In this document: piece after piece, positions 53,440 through 61,899 of the stretch | Layout of the letters: each line of letters starts with the position of its first letter | Position numbering within the stretch: the first letter of the stretch is position 1 | From: Streptosporangium lutulentum | GTDB lineage: Bacteria > Actinomycetota > Actinomycetes > Streptosporangiales > Streptosporangiaceae | DNA length: 64,000 nt | Assembly (NCBI RefSeq): GCF_030811455.1 | Contig: NZ_JAUSQU010000001.1 | Span: 7,440,001-7,504,000, forward strand | Direction: 5' to 3' | Program-made: the position numbers and the translations under genes | Notes under the pieces: model-generated | Told to the model about the DNA's origin: nothing | The model's input: the letters and a program-made list of their open reading frames with translations, nothing else | Databases searched by the model: none

Positions 53440-53840
53440 TCGTTGCTTAAGTAATCATAGCGGGTCTTGAGCGATGCCTCGAACCGGTTAAACGGAATCT
53501 CTCCTGACGCGCTCCTCGATGCCGGATCCCCCTTCGTACGCGAGGAAACCGGCCGCCGCGGGGGCACCGGAAGCAGATCCCGGCAGACGCCACACACCCC
53601 ACCCGTCCGCGCGGAGCGCGTTGGGTGCCGGAGGGTGAGGAGGGACGAAAGGGGTCTCAGGAGGTAAGAGATCTCAGAAGTCCGGAAGACCGAGGGAGGA
53701 CGCCCCAGATGCGCTCCGAAGCGCTCCAAGGAACCTCGGGGTGCTCCAAGAGGCACCTCCGGGCGCTCCGGCGAAGGGCTTCCGTCCCACCCAGGCAGGG
53801 TTCGTAGCGGTGGAAGTCGCCTTCAAGACAGCAGAGGAGA
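53440..53840. other. Region upstream of tRNA-Arg
   Basis: About 400 bp with no convincing gene. It should contain the tRNA promoter. A purine-rich stretch lies at 53630-53700; no known element recognised. Confidence 0.4.
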
Positions 53841-54389
53841 TCACACCCTGGAATCTTCGGCGACCTTCTTCGGGAACAGGGTGTAGCTCACCGGCCAGAG
53901 CAGGGCCACCAGCGGCACCTTGAGCAGGCCGCCCATGAAGGCGATCAGCGCCGCGGTTCGTGAGGAGTCGTCGACAATCCATATCAGGACGAACAGCAGG
54001 CCACAGGCGATGCCGTACGCGACGACGATTTGAAACCACACGCCCCATTCGTACCGAGCCCTCGCCATACCGCCCGCCGGGGGCTTCCACGGCTCGGGGC
54101 CGCCCGCGAAACGGTGGGCGAACTTGGCATCGGCCCATTTGACGGTCTTGTGGCCGAAGACGATCGAGTAGGCGATGTAGGCCGCGGCCAGGCCGTGGCG
54201 CCAGTCCGCCTCGGCTCCGCCGCGCATGTCGATGACGGCGGCGACCAGCAGGACCACGTCGACCAGCGGCACCGCCAGCAGCAGGGCGTTGCTGAGCCGC
54301 CTCATGCCCCACAGGTAACGAGAGGCGAGCCCCAGACCCAGCAGGACCCAGAATCCGATCTCGCAGCCGATGATAATCGCCAGAATCAT
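53841..54389 (-). CDS. Membrane protein with four to five helices
   Basis: A 182-residue protein with hydrophobic segments MILAIIIGCEIGFWVLLGLGLA, LSNALLLAVPLVDVVLLVAAVI, WFQIVVAYGIACGLLFVLIWI, and ALIAFMGGLLKVPLVALLWPVSYTL. A soluble loop in the middle (FGHKTVKWADAKFAHRFAGGPEPW) is conserved-looking. No family assigned. It is divergent from the two-component system. Confidence 0.75.
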   Translation of the reverse strand: MILAIIIGCEIGFWVLLGLGLASRYLWGMRRLSNALLLAVPLVDVVLLVAAVIDMRGGAEADWRHGLAAAYIAYSIVFGHKTVKWADAKFAHRFAGGPEPWKPPAGGMARARYEWGVWFQIVVAYGIACGLLFVLIWIVDDSSRTAALIAFMGGLLKVPLVALLWPVSYTLFPKKVAEDSRV

Positions 54390-54511
54390 GGTTCCATGGT
54401 CACGGGGGGATGCCCGGCGCGCATCGTCGACGCTGATGATCCGGCCTACATCCTTATATGTACGGAGCTCCCGCCCGCTGCAGGATCAGCGGGCCGTGCA
54501 GAGGTGATGAG

Positions 54512-55651
54512 ATGAAGGGCATGAGACGAGACGACGCGCTGTGGGCCGCGTTGTGCTTCGCCGGTGGCCTCGTCCTGATCGCGACGGATGCCTATGTCCA
54601 TCGGGGCGTCCCCGTCTACCTCCTCACCGGACCGCTGCTGCTCACCTGTCTCGGGATCGTGGTACGGCGGAGAGCACCGCTGGCCGCTCTGACGCTGGGC
54701 GTCGTCGCCGTCGTCGGTGACGCCCTGGTCGGCCCGTCCATGGGCACGATCCTGTTTTTCACCGACAACCTCTACGCCGCCGTCCTGTACGGCCCGCGCA
54801 GGCTGGGCAGGTGGATGCTCGGCATCACCTCGGTCTTCGCCGTCGTGGGCGGGACGGCCGCGGGATTCATCTCCCGCGACCTGAGCGTCCTGGCCATGGC
54901 CATCGTCCAGCTCGGCCTGATCGGGACCACCCCGGTCATCACCGGAGTGATCGTAAGACAGTACCGGGACCAGGCGAAGTCCGAGCGGGCCAGGGCCGAG
55001 CAGGTGGCACGGCTGGCCGAGCTGGACCGGCAGGCCGCGGTGAACACCGAGCGGACCAGGATGGCGAGGGAACTGCACGACATGATCGCCAATCACTTCA
55101 GCGCGATCGCCATTCAGTCCACGGCCGTGCTCTCCCGCAAGGACCTGGACGCGCGGACCGTACGGGAGGTGCTGGAGTCCATCCGGGAGAACAGCGTCCA
55201 GGGCATGGCCGAGATGCGCACCACGATCGAACTGCTCCGGCAGGACGGCGAGGAGGCCGAGGCGACCCGGCGCAGGGTGGCCGAGGCCGGCGAGCTGGCG
55301 AAGCGGGCGCGGGAGGCGGGGCTGGACGTACGGCTGCGCGTGGACGGCGACGCCCGGGAACTGCCCGCCTCGGTGGATCTGGCCGGATACCGGATCGTGC
55401 AGGAGTCCCTGACCAACGCGCTCAAGCACGGCGGTAAGGTCGCCGACGTGGTGATCGGTTATCGGCCTGGCCTGGTCACGCTCACCGTGGACAATCCCGT
55501 CGACGGCGTCGGGCGGGGTCTTCCCGGCGCGGGCGCGGGGATCATCGGCATGCGCGAACGGACCGCTCTCGTGGGCGGCGCCTTCCAGGCCGGACCACAC
55601 GACGACGGCTGGCGTGTCCGGGCCGAACTACCCACCCGGGAGACCGTATGA
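54512..55651 (+). CDS. NarL-type sensor histidine kinase
   Basis: A 379-residue kinase. Four to five N-terminal membrane segments (~10-160), then a coiled linker, the HisKA_3 box ARELHDMIANHFSAIAIQS with phospho-acceptor His (~188), and a HATPase with YRIVQESLTNALKHG (N box) and GAGIIGMRERTALVGG (G box). The ATG at 54512 has AGAGGTGATGAG upstream. It overlaps the response-regulator start (ATGA), so the pair forms an operon. The signal is unknown. Confidence 0.93.
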   Translation: MKGMRRDDALWAALCFAGGLVLIATDAYVHRGVPVYLLTGPLLLTCLGIVVRRRAPLAALTLGVVAVVGDALVGPSMGTILFFTDNLYAAVLYGPRRLGRWMLGITSVFAVVGGTAAGFISRDLSVLAMAIVQLGLIGTTPVITGVIVRQYRDQAKSERARAEQVARLAELDRQAAVNTERTRMARELHDMIANHFSAIAIQSTAVLSRKDLDARTVREVLESIRENSVQGMAEMRTTIELLRQDGEEAEATRRRVAEAGELAKRAREAGLDVRLRVDGDARELPASVDLAGYRIVQESLTNALKHGGKVADVVIGYRPGLVTLTVDNPVDGVGRGLPGAGAGIIGMRERTALVGGAFQAGPHDDGWRVRAELPTRETV

Positions 55652-56349
55652 CCATCCGAGTCCTCGTCGCCGACGATCACGCGGCGGTTCGCGCCGGGAT
55701 CGTCCTCATACTCGACGGCCACGAGGACATCGAGGTCGCCGGTCAGGCCTCGGACGGGGAGCAGGCCGTCGCGATGGCTTTCGACCTGCGTCCGGACGTG
55801 GTGCTGATGGACATCCGGATGCCGAAGCTCGACGGGATCTCCGCGACGCGTGAGCTGACCGGGATCGCCGACGTGCTGATCCTGACCACCTTCGACCTCG
55901 ACGAATACGTCTTCGGGGCGTTGCGGGCGGGGGCCGCCGGGTTCCTGCTCAAGAGCACCGACGCCGACGCGCTGGTGGAGGCGGTGCGGGTGGTGGCCCG
56001 GGGGGACGGGCTCATCGCTCCCTCGGTCACCCGGCGGCTGATCGCGGCCTTCGGGTCCGCGGCTCCGGAGTACAGGCCACGGGAGGTCGACAGCCTGACT
56101 CCGCGTGAGCGCGAGGTGCTGGCGTGCCTCGGACGGGGCCTGTCGAACGCCGAGATCTCCGCCGAGCTGCACATGGCGGAGGCGACCACGAAGACCCACG
56201 TCAGCAGGTTGCTGAACAAACTGGGTCTGCGCAGCCGCGTCCAGGCGGCCATCCTGGCCCAGGAGCTCTCAGCGGGAGACCGGAGGACCCCCGAATCCCT
56301 CAAGGGGAGGCAGAAGACCCCGGACCAGGGGTTTCCTGCGGGAGCGTAG
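55648..56349 (+). CDS. NarL/FixJ-family response regulator
   Basis: A 233-residue protein. Receiver domain with DD (9-10), phosphorylation site D55 in VVLMDIRMP, Thr in LTTFD and Lys in FLLKST. The C-terminal LuxR HTH has LTPREREVLACLGRGLSNAEISAELHMAEATTKTHVSRLLNKLGLRSR. It is translationally coupled to the kinase. The C-terminal ~25 residues are an unstructured tail. Confidence 0.95.
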   Translation: MTIRVLVADDHAAVRAGIVLILDGHEDIEVAGQASDGEQAVAMAFDLRPDVVLMDIRMPKLDGISATRELTGIADVLILTTFDLDEYVFGALRAGAAGFLLKSTDADALVEAVRVVARGDGLIAPSVTRRLIAAFGSAAPEYRPREVDSLTPREREVLACLGRGLSNAEISAELHMAEATTKTHVSRLLNKLGLRSRVQAAILAQELSAGDRRTPESLKGRQKTPDQGFPAGA

Positions 56350-56445
56350 CGGCCCCGGCCACGGGTCCTCGACGAAAGCCGAGGCTCCCGGTACGGAAGC
56401 CCTCACCGTGCGGGAACCGTACTCGGGGGCGGGGAAGACCCCGGC

Positions 56446-56910
56446 TCAGGGGCTCTCGGCGGGAACGTAGAGGGAGAGGGTCTCCGCGATGCAGGCGGGC
56501 TTCTTCTGACCCTCCACCTCGATGGTCACGCGCACGCTCGACAGGTAACCCGAAGGGGTGCCCTTGAGGTCGACGAGCTCCGCCCCGGCCCGGATCCGCG
56601 CGCCGACCGGGACCGGCGAGGGGAAGCGGACCTTGTTGAGTCCGTAGTTGATGCCCATGGCCAGACCGCCCACCTTGATCAGCTCCTGCATGAGCGAGGG
56701 CAGCAGGGACAGGCTCAGGTAACCATGGGCGATGGTGCCTCCGAACGGGCCCTCCTTCGACCTCTCGACGTCCACGTGGATCCACTGGTGGTCGCCGGTC
56801 GCGTCGGCGAAGAGATTGACCTGTTCCTGGCTGATCTGGCGCCACTCGGTGTGGCCGAGGTGCTCGCCGACAGCGGCCTTGAGTTCGGTGATGTTCGCGA
56901 AGGTCCTCAT
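56446..56910 (-). CDS. MaoC-like (R)-hydratase/dehydratase
   Basis: A 154-residue single hot-dog-fold protein. The catalytic signature is FADATGDHQWIHVDVERSKEGPFGGTIAHGYLSLSLLP, with Asp and His of the (R)-specific enoyl-CoA hydratase type. It is close in build to the mycobacterial HtdX/NodN-like group. Probably hydrates enoyl-CoA esters. Confidence 0.9.
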   Translation of the reverse strand: MRTFANITELKAAVGEHLGHTEWRQISQEQVNLFADATGDHQWIHVDVERSKEGPFGGTIAHGYLSLSLLPSLMQELIKVGGLAMGINYGLNKVRFPSPVPVGARIRAGAELVDLKGTPSGYLSSVRVTIEVEGQKKPACIAETLSLYVPAESP

Positions 56911-56920
56911 GAATGGAACT

Positions 56921-58327
56921 TTATTCCGTCGGAGGCACGGCGAGAAGGTTCACGACCGTCAGCTCCTTTCCGCCGCCCACCTCCTTCATCGAGCACGCCG
57001 TGCCCTCGCCTCTGGGGACGGGCTCTCCCGACGCCTGGGGAGGAAGGATGCGGCCGTCGACCGTCTTGCACTCCGTGACCTGTTTCTTGCCCTCGTCCCA
57101 GTAGAGGATCGAGGTAGGCGAGGAGGAGATGCCCCTTCCCAGGCTTCCTCCGTTCCCGGTCCCTATCCCTGCCACGAACCCGCTGTCCGGGTCGTACACC
57201 ACCCGTGAAGGGAAGTAGCCGCCCGTGCCCCGTTCCCCGCCGACGCTCAGCATTCCGAACCTGCCACCGATGTCTTTCATGTAAGGCGCGGGAAACAGTC
57301 CCGGCAGGATCTTCCCGTCCGAACCGTCCAGCTTCTGCACCAGGGTCCCGTCCCCTTCATCACTCCCGTCCCCGAAGCACCAGATCGGGCCGCAGCGGAG
57401 ACTCGTCACCCCTTCGGGGGCTTTCACCTCGGTGACCCGTCCCGTCTCCAGGTCGACCACCTTGCTCTGGTTCTTGAACACGTCCCCGCCCTCCTTCTCC
57501 CCGAAGTCGACCGCCAGCGGCCAGGACAGCAGGTGGAGCCCGTCGGTCCCCTCGACCCGCTCCGGCGCTCCGCCGCTCATCGGCATGCGGTAGATCCCCC
57601 CGCCGGTGACCGACCAGACGACGGAGTCCGAGGTGACGCCGATTCTCGTGACGCGCGAGAGATCACCCGTGACCTCGCCGACCCGCTTCGGAGTGCCGCC
57701 GGACCGAGGCATGACCCAGAAGTCGGCCCATCTGTCGGAATTGTTGGGCGTCTCGCCCCACCACGCGATGGAGTCGGCCCCCACCTCGTAGCCCTGAACG
57801 AAGTAGCCTTTCACGCCCGTCGCGGGCATGTCCGTGAGCACGGTGCTCTTTCGTGTCACCGTGTCGTACACCTCCAACCGGCCGGCCTTCTCGAACGACG
57901 ACTCCGCGGTGAGCAGCAACTCCGTGGCGCTCAGTCCCGTGACCGGCCGGTATCTCCAGCCGTCCGCGGCCTTGGCCGGGATCGTGAACACCGCCGAAGG
58001 CCAGACCTCGGCCGCGGGCCGCACCACTCTGCGGGGCGACGCCGAGGGAGAGGGCGTGACCAGGGGAGAGCCTTCGGTGGAAGACGTGGCCCTGCTGACG
58101 ACCTGACCTTCTCCGCCCCTGTCGAAGAAGGCCCCCCTGGCCACCGCCGTACCGCCACCGATCATCGCGATCACCCCGGCGACCGCGAGTGCCGACTGCA
58201 CCCGCCTGCGCGTGCGCCGCCCGCGTCGCCGGCGGATCGTCACGACCAGGTCTCCCTTCGGCTCGGGTGCGGACTCGGCCGCCCTGGCCAGCGTGCGGAT
58301 CAGCTCCGCCTCATCCCTGTCGTTCAT
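56921..58327 (-). CDS. Membrane-anchored beta-propeller-like partner of SigE-type sigma factor (paralogue)
   Basis: A 468-residue protein with an N-terminal cytoplasmic helix (MNDRDEAELIRTLARAAE), an Arg-rich stretch, a membrane segment (~45-65, ALAVAGVIAMIGGGTAVA), a Ser/Pro linker and a large extracytoplasmic domain with repeats 'SVVWSVTGGGIYRMPMSGGAPERV' and 'ADFWVMPRSGGTPKRV'. Same build as 10386-11576, including the 'GxHLLSWP' segment (here 'GLHLLSWPL', there 'GMHLLSWPW'). The ATG at 58327 overlaps the sigma stop (TGATG). Possible anti-sigma or sensor. Confidence 0.78.
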   Translation of the reverse strand: MNDRDEAELIRTLARAAESAPEPKGDLVVTIRRRRGRRTRRRVQSALAVAGVIAMIGGGTAVARGAFFDRGGEGQVVSRATSSTEGSPLVTPSPSASPRRVVRPAAEVWPSAVFTIPAKAADGWRYRPVTGLSATELLLTAESSFEKAGRLEVYDTVTRKSTVLTDMPATGVKGYFVQGYEVGADSIAWWGETPNNSDRWADFWVMPRSGGTPKRVGEVTGDLSRVTRIGVTSDSVVWSVTGGGIYRMPMSGGAPERVEGTDGLHLLSWPLAVDFGEKEGGDVFKNQSKVVDLETGRVTEVKAPEGVTSLRCGPIWCFGDGSDEGDGTLVQKLDGSDGKILPGLFPAPYMKDIGGRFGMLSVGGERGTGGYFPSRVVYDPDSGFVAGIGTGNGGSLGRGISSSPTSILYWDEGKKQVTECKTVDGRILPPQASGEPVPRGEGTACSMKEVGGGKELTVVNLLAVPPTE

Positions 58328-58839
58328 CACACGTTCCTCATCTCAAGGGCGACCGCCCGGACTCTGAGCTTGTTCAGCGCACGGGCCGCCTGGCTGCGCA
58401 CCGTGCCGCGTGAGATTCCGAGGAACTCGGCGATCTCCTGGTCGGAGAGGTCCTCGTAGTAGCGCAGGACCAGCACCGCCCGCTGTTTGGGCGGCAGCCC
58501 CTTCAGTTCCTTCCACAGGCCGGTGTCATCGGTGAAGCGATCTTCGATGTAGGCGACCTCGGGCACCACCGCGACCAGGCGTTCCCTGCGTAATCGCCGC
58601 CAGACGCTGATGTGCAGGCGGGCCATGGTCGTGCGGACGTACCCCTCCGGGTCGTCCCTTTTTCTGATCTTGGGCCACGCGTCCCCCAGGCGCATCAGCG
58701 CTTCCTGCGTCAGGTCGGCCGCGTCCTCGGCGTTGCCGGTGAGCACGTAGCCGTACCGGTACAACGCGCCTCCCCGCACGGCGACGAAATCAGTGAACTC
58801 CACGGACCAGGGACGCACGAGGGGTTCGTTCTGTTGCAT
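58327..58839 (-). CDS. SigE-family sigma factor (paralogue)
   Basis: A 170-residue ECF-type sigma. Region 2 FVAVRGGALYRYGYVLTGNAEDAADLTQEALMRLGDAW and region 4 LPPKQRAVLVLRYYEDLSDQEIAEFLGISRGTVRSQAARALNKLR are very like the protein at 11573-12073. The ATG at 58839 (MQQNEP) has GGGGAAAGCGG upstream. It is followed by its membrane partner. Confidence 0.9.
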   Translation of the reverse strand: MQQNEPLVRPWSVEFTDFVAVRGGALYRYGYVLTGNAEDAADLTQEALMRLGDAWPKIRKRDDPEGYVRTTMARLHISVWRRLRRERLVAVVPEVAYIEDRFTDDTGLWKELKGLPPKQRAVLVLRYYEDLSDQEIAEFLGISRGTVRSQAARALNKLRVRAVALEMRNV

Positions 58840-59017
58840 CCGCTTTCCCCGTACGGCTCGCACGCGGTCGCCGCGCGGCTTCCGTACCGCTTCTCCATGC
58901 GGTTTCGCCGCGATTTCCACGCGCTTTTTGTACGGCCTCCGCCCACGATGTCAGTCTTCTCCGTACGGTCCGCGGCACAACACCGGCAGTTCATACAGGC
59001 GCCCTAGCGTGCCCGCC

Positions 59018-60202
59018 ATGAGACGACGTATGACCATAACCATTGGTGCCGCCGTACTGGCGATGGCGATGGCGACCCCCGCGATGGCCACCCCCACGCG
59101 TCCTGGCTTCGAGCGCGCCACGCTGACCGGATTCGCCACCATGCCCGCCCTGACGTTCGTGCCCCGCAGCGAGCCGTCGGGTGCCTACATCGACCAGACC
59201 CCGGTCAACGGCGTGACCCCGCCGTTCACCGGGCAGCCGGTCCAGGGCTTCAGCGGCGTCGTGCGACGGGGTGACGACACCTTCGACGTGCTGTCCGACA
59301 ACGGCTACGGCTCCAAGGCCACCAGCGCGGACTTCCTGCTGCGGGTGCACCGGGTGAAGCCCTCCTTCCGTCGCGAGAAGGTCGAGGTGCTGGGCGGGTT
59401 CAACCTGAGCGACCCCGACCACCGCGTGACCTGGCCGCTGACCCGGCCCGACCGGAAGCTGACCGGCGCCGACTTCGACGTGGAGTCGATCGTTCGGAAC
59501 TCCGACGGCACGTACTGGATCGGCGACGAGTTCGGCCCGTTCCTGCTGCACTTCTCGTCGTCGGGCAAGCTGCTGGAGACCCCGATCTCGCTGCCCGGCG
59601 TGAAGGCGCCGGAGAACCCGTTCCTCAACGGCGCTCAGCCCAACCTGGGCGGTAGCAAGGGCTTCGAGGGCATGGCCCGCTCGGTCGACGGCCGCACGCT
59701 GTACCCGATGCTGGAGGGCACCGTGGCCGGCGACCCGGCGGGGACCCTGCGGATCAACGAGTTCGACCTGCGCAAGCGCGCCTACACCGGCAAGCGCTGG
59801 ACCTACACGCTGGACAGCCCCGGCAACTCGATCGGCGACATGACCGCGGTGGACAGTCACCGGTTCCTGATCATCGAGCGCGACAACGAGCAGGGCGACG
59901 CGGCCAAGACCAAGCGCGTCTACATGGTGGACACCCGCGACCGCGACCTGCGCAAGACCCTCGTCGCCGACCTGCTCGACCTGGCCAATCCCCGTGGCCT
60001 GGGCGGGTTCGGGAAGACCTTCCGCTTCCCGTTCCAGACCATCGAGGACATCGTGATCCTCGACGACCGGACCCTGGGCATACTCAACGACAACAACTTC
60101 CCGTTCTCCTCGGGCCGTACGGCGGGCAAGCCCGACAACAACGAGTTCATCACCGTGCAGCTGTCGCGCCCGCTCCAGGCCGACCGCCGCGTCTACAAGT
60201 AA
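59018..60202 (+). CDS. Secreted esterase-like/phytase-like protein
   Basis: A 394-residue protein. Signal peptide MRRRMTITIGAAVLAMAMATPAMA (cleavage ~25). The mature domain matches the 'esterase-like activity of phytase' family (PF13449): GFSGVVRRGDDTFDVLSDNGYGSK, FDVESIVRNSDGTYWIGDEFGP, FEGMARSVDGRTLYPMLEGT, and RFLIIERDNEQGD. These acidic motifs probably form a metal-lined beta-propeller. Secreted. It is divergent from the sigma operon. Confidence 0.88.
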   Translation: MRRRMTITIGAAVLAMAMATPAMATPTRPGFERATLTGFATMPALTFVPRSEPSGAYIDQTPVNGVTPPFTGQPVQGFSGVVRRGDDTFDVLSDNGYGSKATSADFLLRVHRVKPSFRREKVEVLGGFNLSDPDHRVTWPLTRPDRKLTGADFDVESIVRNSDGTYWIGDEFGPFLLHFSSSGKLLETPISLPGVKAPENPFLNGAQPNLGGSKGFEGMARSVDGRTLYPMLEGTVAGDPAGTLRINEFDLRKRAYTGKRWTYTLDSPGNSIGDMTAVDSHRFLIIERDNEQGDAAKTKRVYMVDTRDRDLRKTLVADLLDLANPRGLGGFGKTFRFPFQTIEDIVILDDRTLGILNDNNFPFSSGRTAGKPDNNEFITVQLSRPLQADRRVYK

Positions 60203-60672
60203 CGCGGCTCGCGATCTCATGACGTGCTTCGGGGTCCCGCCGATCGGGTGAGCCGGCCCCGAAGCACGCGATCGGCGCCCCGGCGGCGGCCGGCGGTCCT
60301 CACGGGCCCCGCCCCGCCGGGATCCGCACGAATGGACGGGCGTCCGGGGCGGTCAGGCCGGAACGCGGTCCGGGTGATCTCCGAAGCGACCGGGGCGGGC
60401 CTCGACGTGCGGGGCCCGCCCCGGAGGCTCCGGCGGTATTTTTTCGCTCTCGCCAAGCGTGCATATTCACACTTATTTCACACTCAACTTTGATATTTGC
60501 TATAAAGCTCATTAAATGCCCGAAGTGGGTCATATTTCCCTTCTCTGGTACTACTTATTTGCCCTCCCCAAACCGGACCAATGCGTTATATCCAAATTTC
60601 CCGGGTACCTCCTGATCACTACCACTTTCGTGGCAGTACGGCAGATCCGATATTTTCGGAATCAGGAACGAC
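60203..60672 (+). promoter_or_regulatory. Long AT-rich leader/promoter region
   Basis: About 470 bp without a gene. From 60440 to 60670 base use is far more AT-rich than anywhere nearby, with candidate -10 TATAAA at 60501-60506 and a leader of ~160 nt to the ATG at 60673. Small hairpins (e.g. CCACTTTCGTGG) are present. No riboswitch class was recognised. Confidence 0.5.
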
Positions 60673-61377
60673 ATGGGAGATCAATTGCTTCCTCGTAAGG
60701 GTAAATTGGCGCCAGGTCCCCTCTCCAACAATCGTGTCGGGGCTTTGGCCGTCGCGGCAGCAGCCGGCATCCTTCTCGTATCGAGCCAGGTATCGGCAGA
60801 CGCCGCAACCGGGAAATCAGAAGGCATTCACTCCTCTTCACAGAACAGCTCCGTTCTCCAGATCGGGAGCGGCCTCGGCGCCCACGATCTCAGCCTCCGC
60901 GATCCGCGCGGCCGGGCCGACAGGGGCAGGGGCCACAAGGCCGGCAGACACCGCCACCACCACAAGGGCGGCAAGGCCAACAGGGAAGGCCGAGGCGCCA
61001 GAGATGGCAGAAACGCCATGGACGGCAGGGACGACAGCGGGGAGAACGCCCCGAGTCCGACCGAATCCGCCGAGTCCGCCGGACCCGCCGAGTCAACCGA
61101 TTCTCAGGAAACCGCTCCGCAGGAAAACGCTCCGCAGGAATCCGGAGGTGCGGGCGGCCCCCAGGAAGGCGCGGCTCTGGGGAACCTGCAGGGAGCCCAG
61201 GACATCAAGGACCTGCAAGGGATCCGGGATCTGATGGGCTCAGGGGGAATCCAGGGCCTGCTGGATCCGCAGGACACGCAGAGCGTGGACGGCCTGACCA
61301 AGATCCAGGGCCTGCTGGACCTCGGAGGTCAGAACGACGTCAACCTGCAAGGAATTCAGGGCCTGATCGGCCAGTAG
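60673..61377 (+). CDS. Secreted low-complexity protein with C-terminal repeats
   Basis: A 234-residue protein with a signal-type N-terminus (hydrophobic VGALAVAAAAGILLVSSQV, cleavage near ADAA ~45). It has a His/Arg/Gly-rich basic stretch (~75-110), a Ser/Glu/Pro-rich acidic stretch (~120-165) and a C-terminal set of repeats 'LQGIRDL', 'IQGLLDP', 'IQGLLDL' and 'LQGIQGLIGQ'. No family recognised. It may be a cell-surface or matrix protein. Charge changes sharply between segments. Confidence 0.75.
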   Translation: MGDQLLPRKGKLAPGPLSNNRVGALAVAAAAGILLVSSQVSADAATGKSEGIHSSSQNSSVLQIGSGLGAHDLSLRDPRGRADRGRGHKAGRHRHHHKGGKANREGRGARDGRNAMDGRDDSGENAPSPTESAESAGPAESTDSQETAPQENAPQESGGAGGPQEGAALGNLQGAQDIKDLQGIRDLMGSGGIQGLLDPQDTQSVDGLTKIQGLLDLGGQNDVNLQGIQGLIGQ

Positions 61378-61643
61378 GGAATTCCCAGCAGGGAATTCAA
61401 AGCCCGCTGGATTCACACGAAACTCAGAACGCAGACGCCCTGATCCCGGTTCAGGGCCCGATAAGTCCGAGAGCGTAATCGGCACGTAAGGCACACCGGA
61501 CGGTCCTCTCTCTCCACGGGCTCCGCACCCGCGGTTGCCCGAGGCGAGAGGAATTCCGCCCGGCGGGGAAAACACCGCCTTCGCCGCCACGCCGCCGGAT
61601 CGAGTCATATGCACGTCGCGTCATACACGCGTCGAAGAAGAAA

Positions 61644-61682
61644 GCGAATGCCGTGCCCGATCGAATCGGGCACGGCATTCGC
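61644..61682. terminator. Bidirectional terminator
   Basis: Perfect 17-bp stem GCGAATGCCGTGCCCGA/TCGGGCACGGCATTCGC with 5-nt loop, between two convergent genes. Confidence 0.85.
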
Positions 61683-61899
61683 CGTCTCGGCGTTGATCGG
61701 AGTCGCCCGGCGGCCAGGCGGGCCCGAGCGGGAGAGCGGGGCCTGTCCCCGGGCGGGCTCGAGCGGGAGAGTGGGGTCGCGGGCCTGTTCCCGGGCGGGC
61801 TCCGACCCGCATGGGCTCCTCGCCGTCCAGGTGACAACGCGCCACCGCGAACGAGCCCGGGTGCCGGGTCGAGGACGACGTGACAAAAGCAGCAGGCCG

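Noticed and set aside
53430-53756. 108-codon minus-strand frame overlapping the tRNA-Arg 5' flank
   Set aside because: No ribosome site, no motif, and it runs into the tRNA promoter region.
58991-60220. Long minus-strand frame opposite the phytase-like gene
   Set aside because: Shadow of the sense gene with a signal peptide and recognised domain.
60507-60672. Leader considered as a riboswitch (cyclic-di-AMP or similar)
   Set aside because: No recognised conserved core or consistent pairing could be found by eye.
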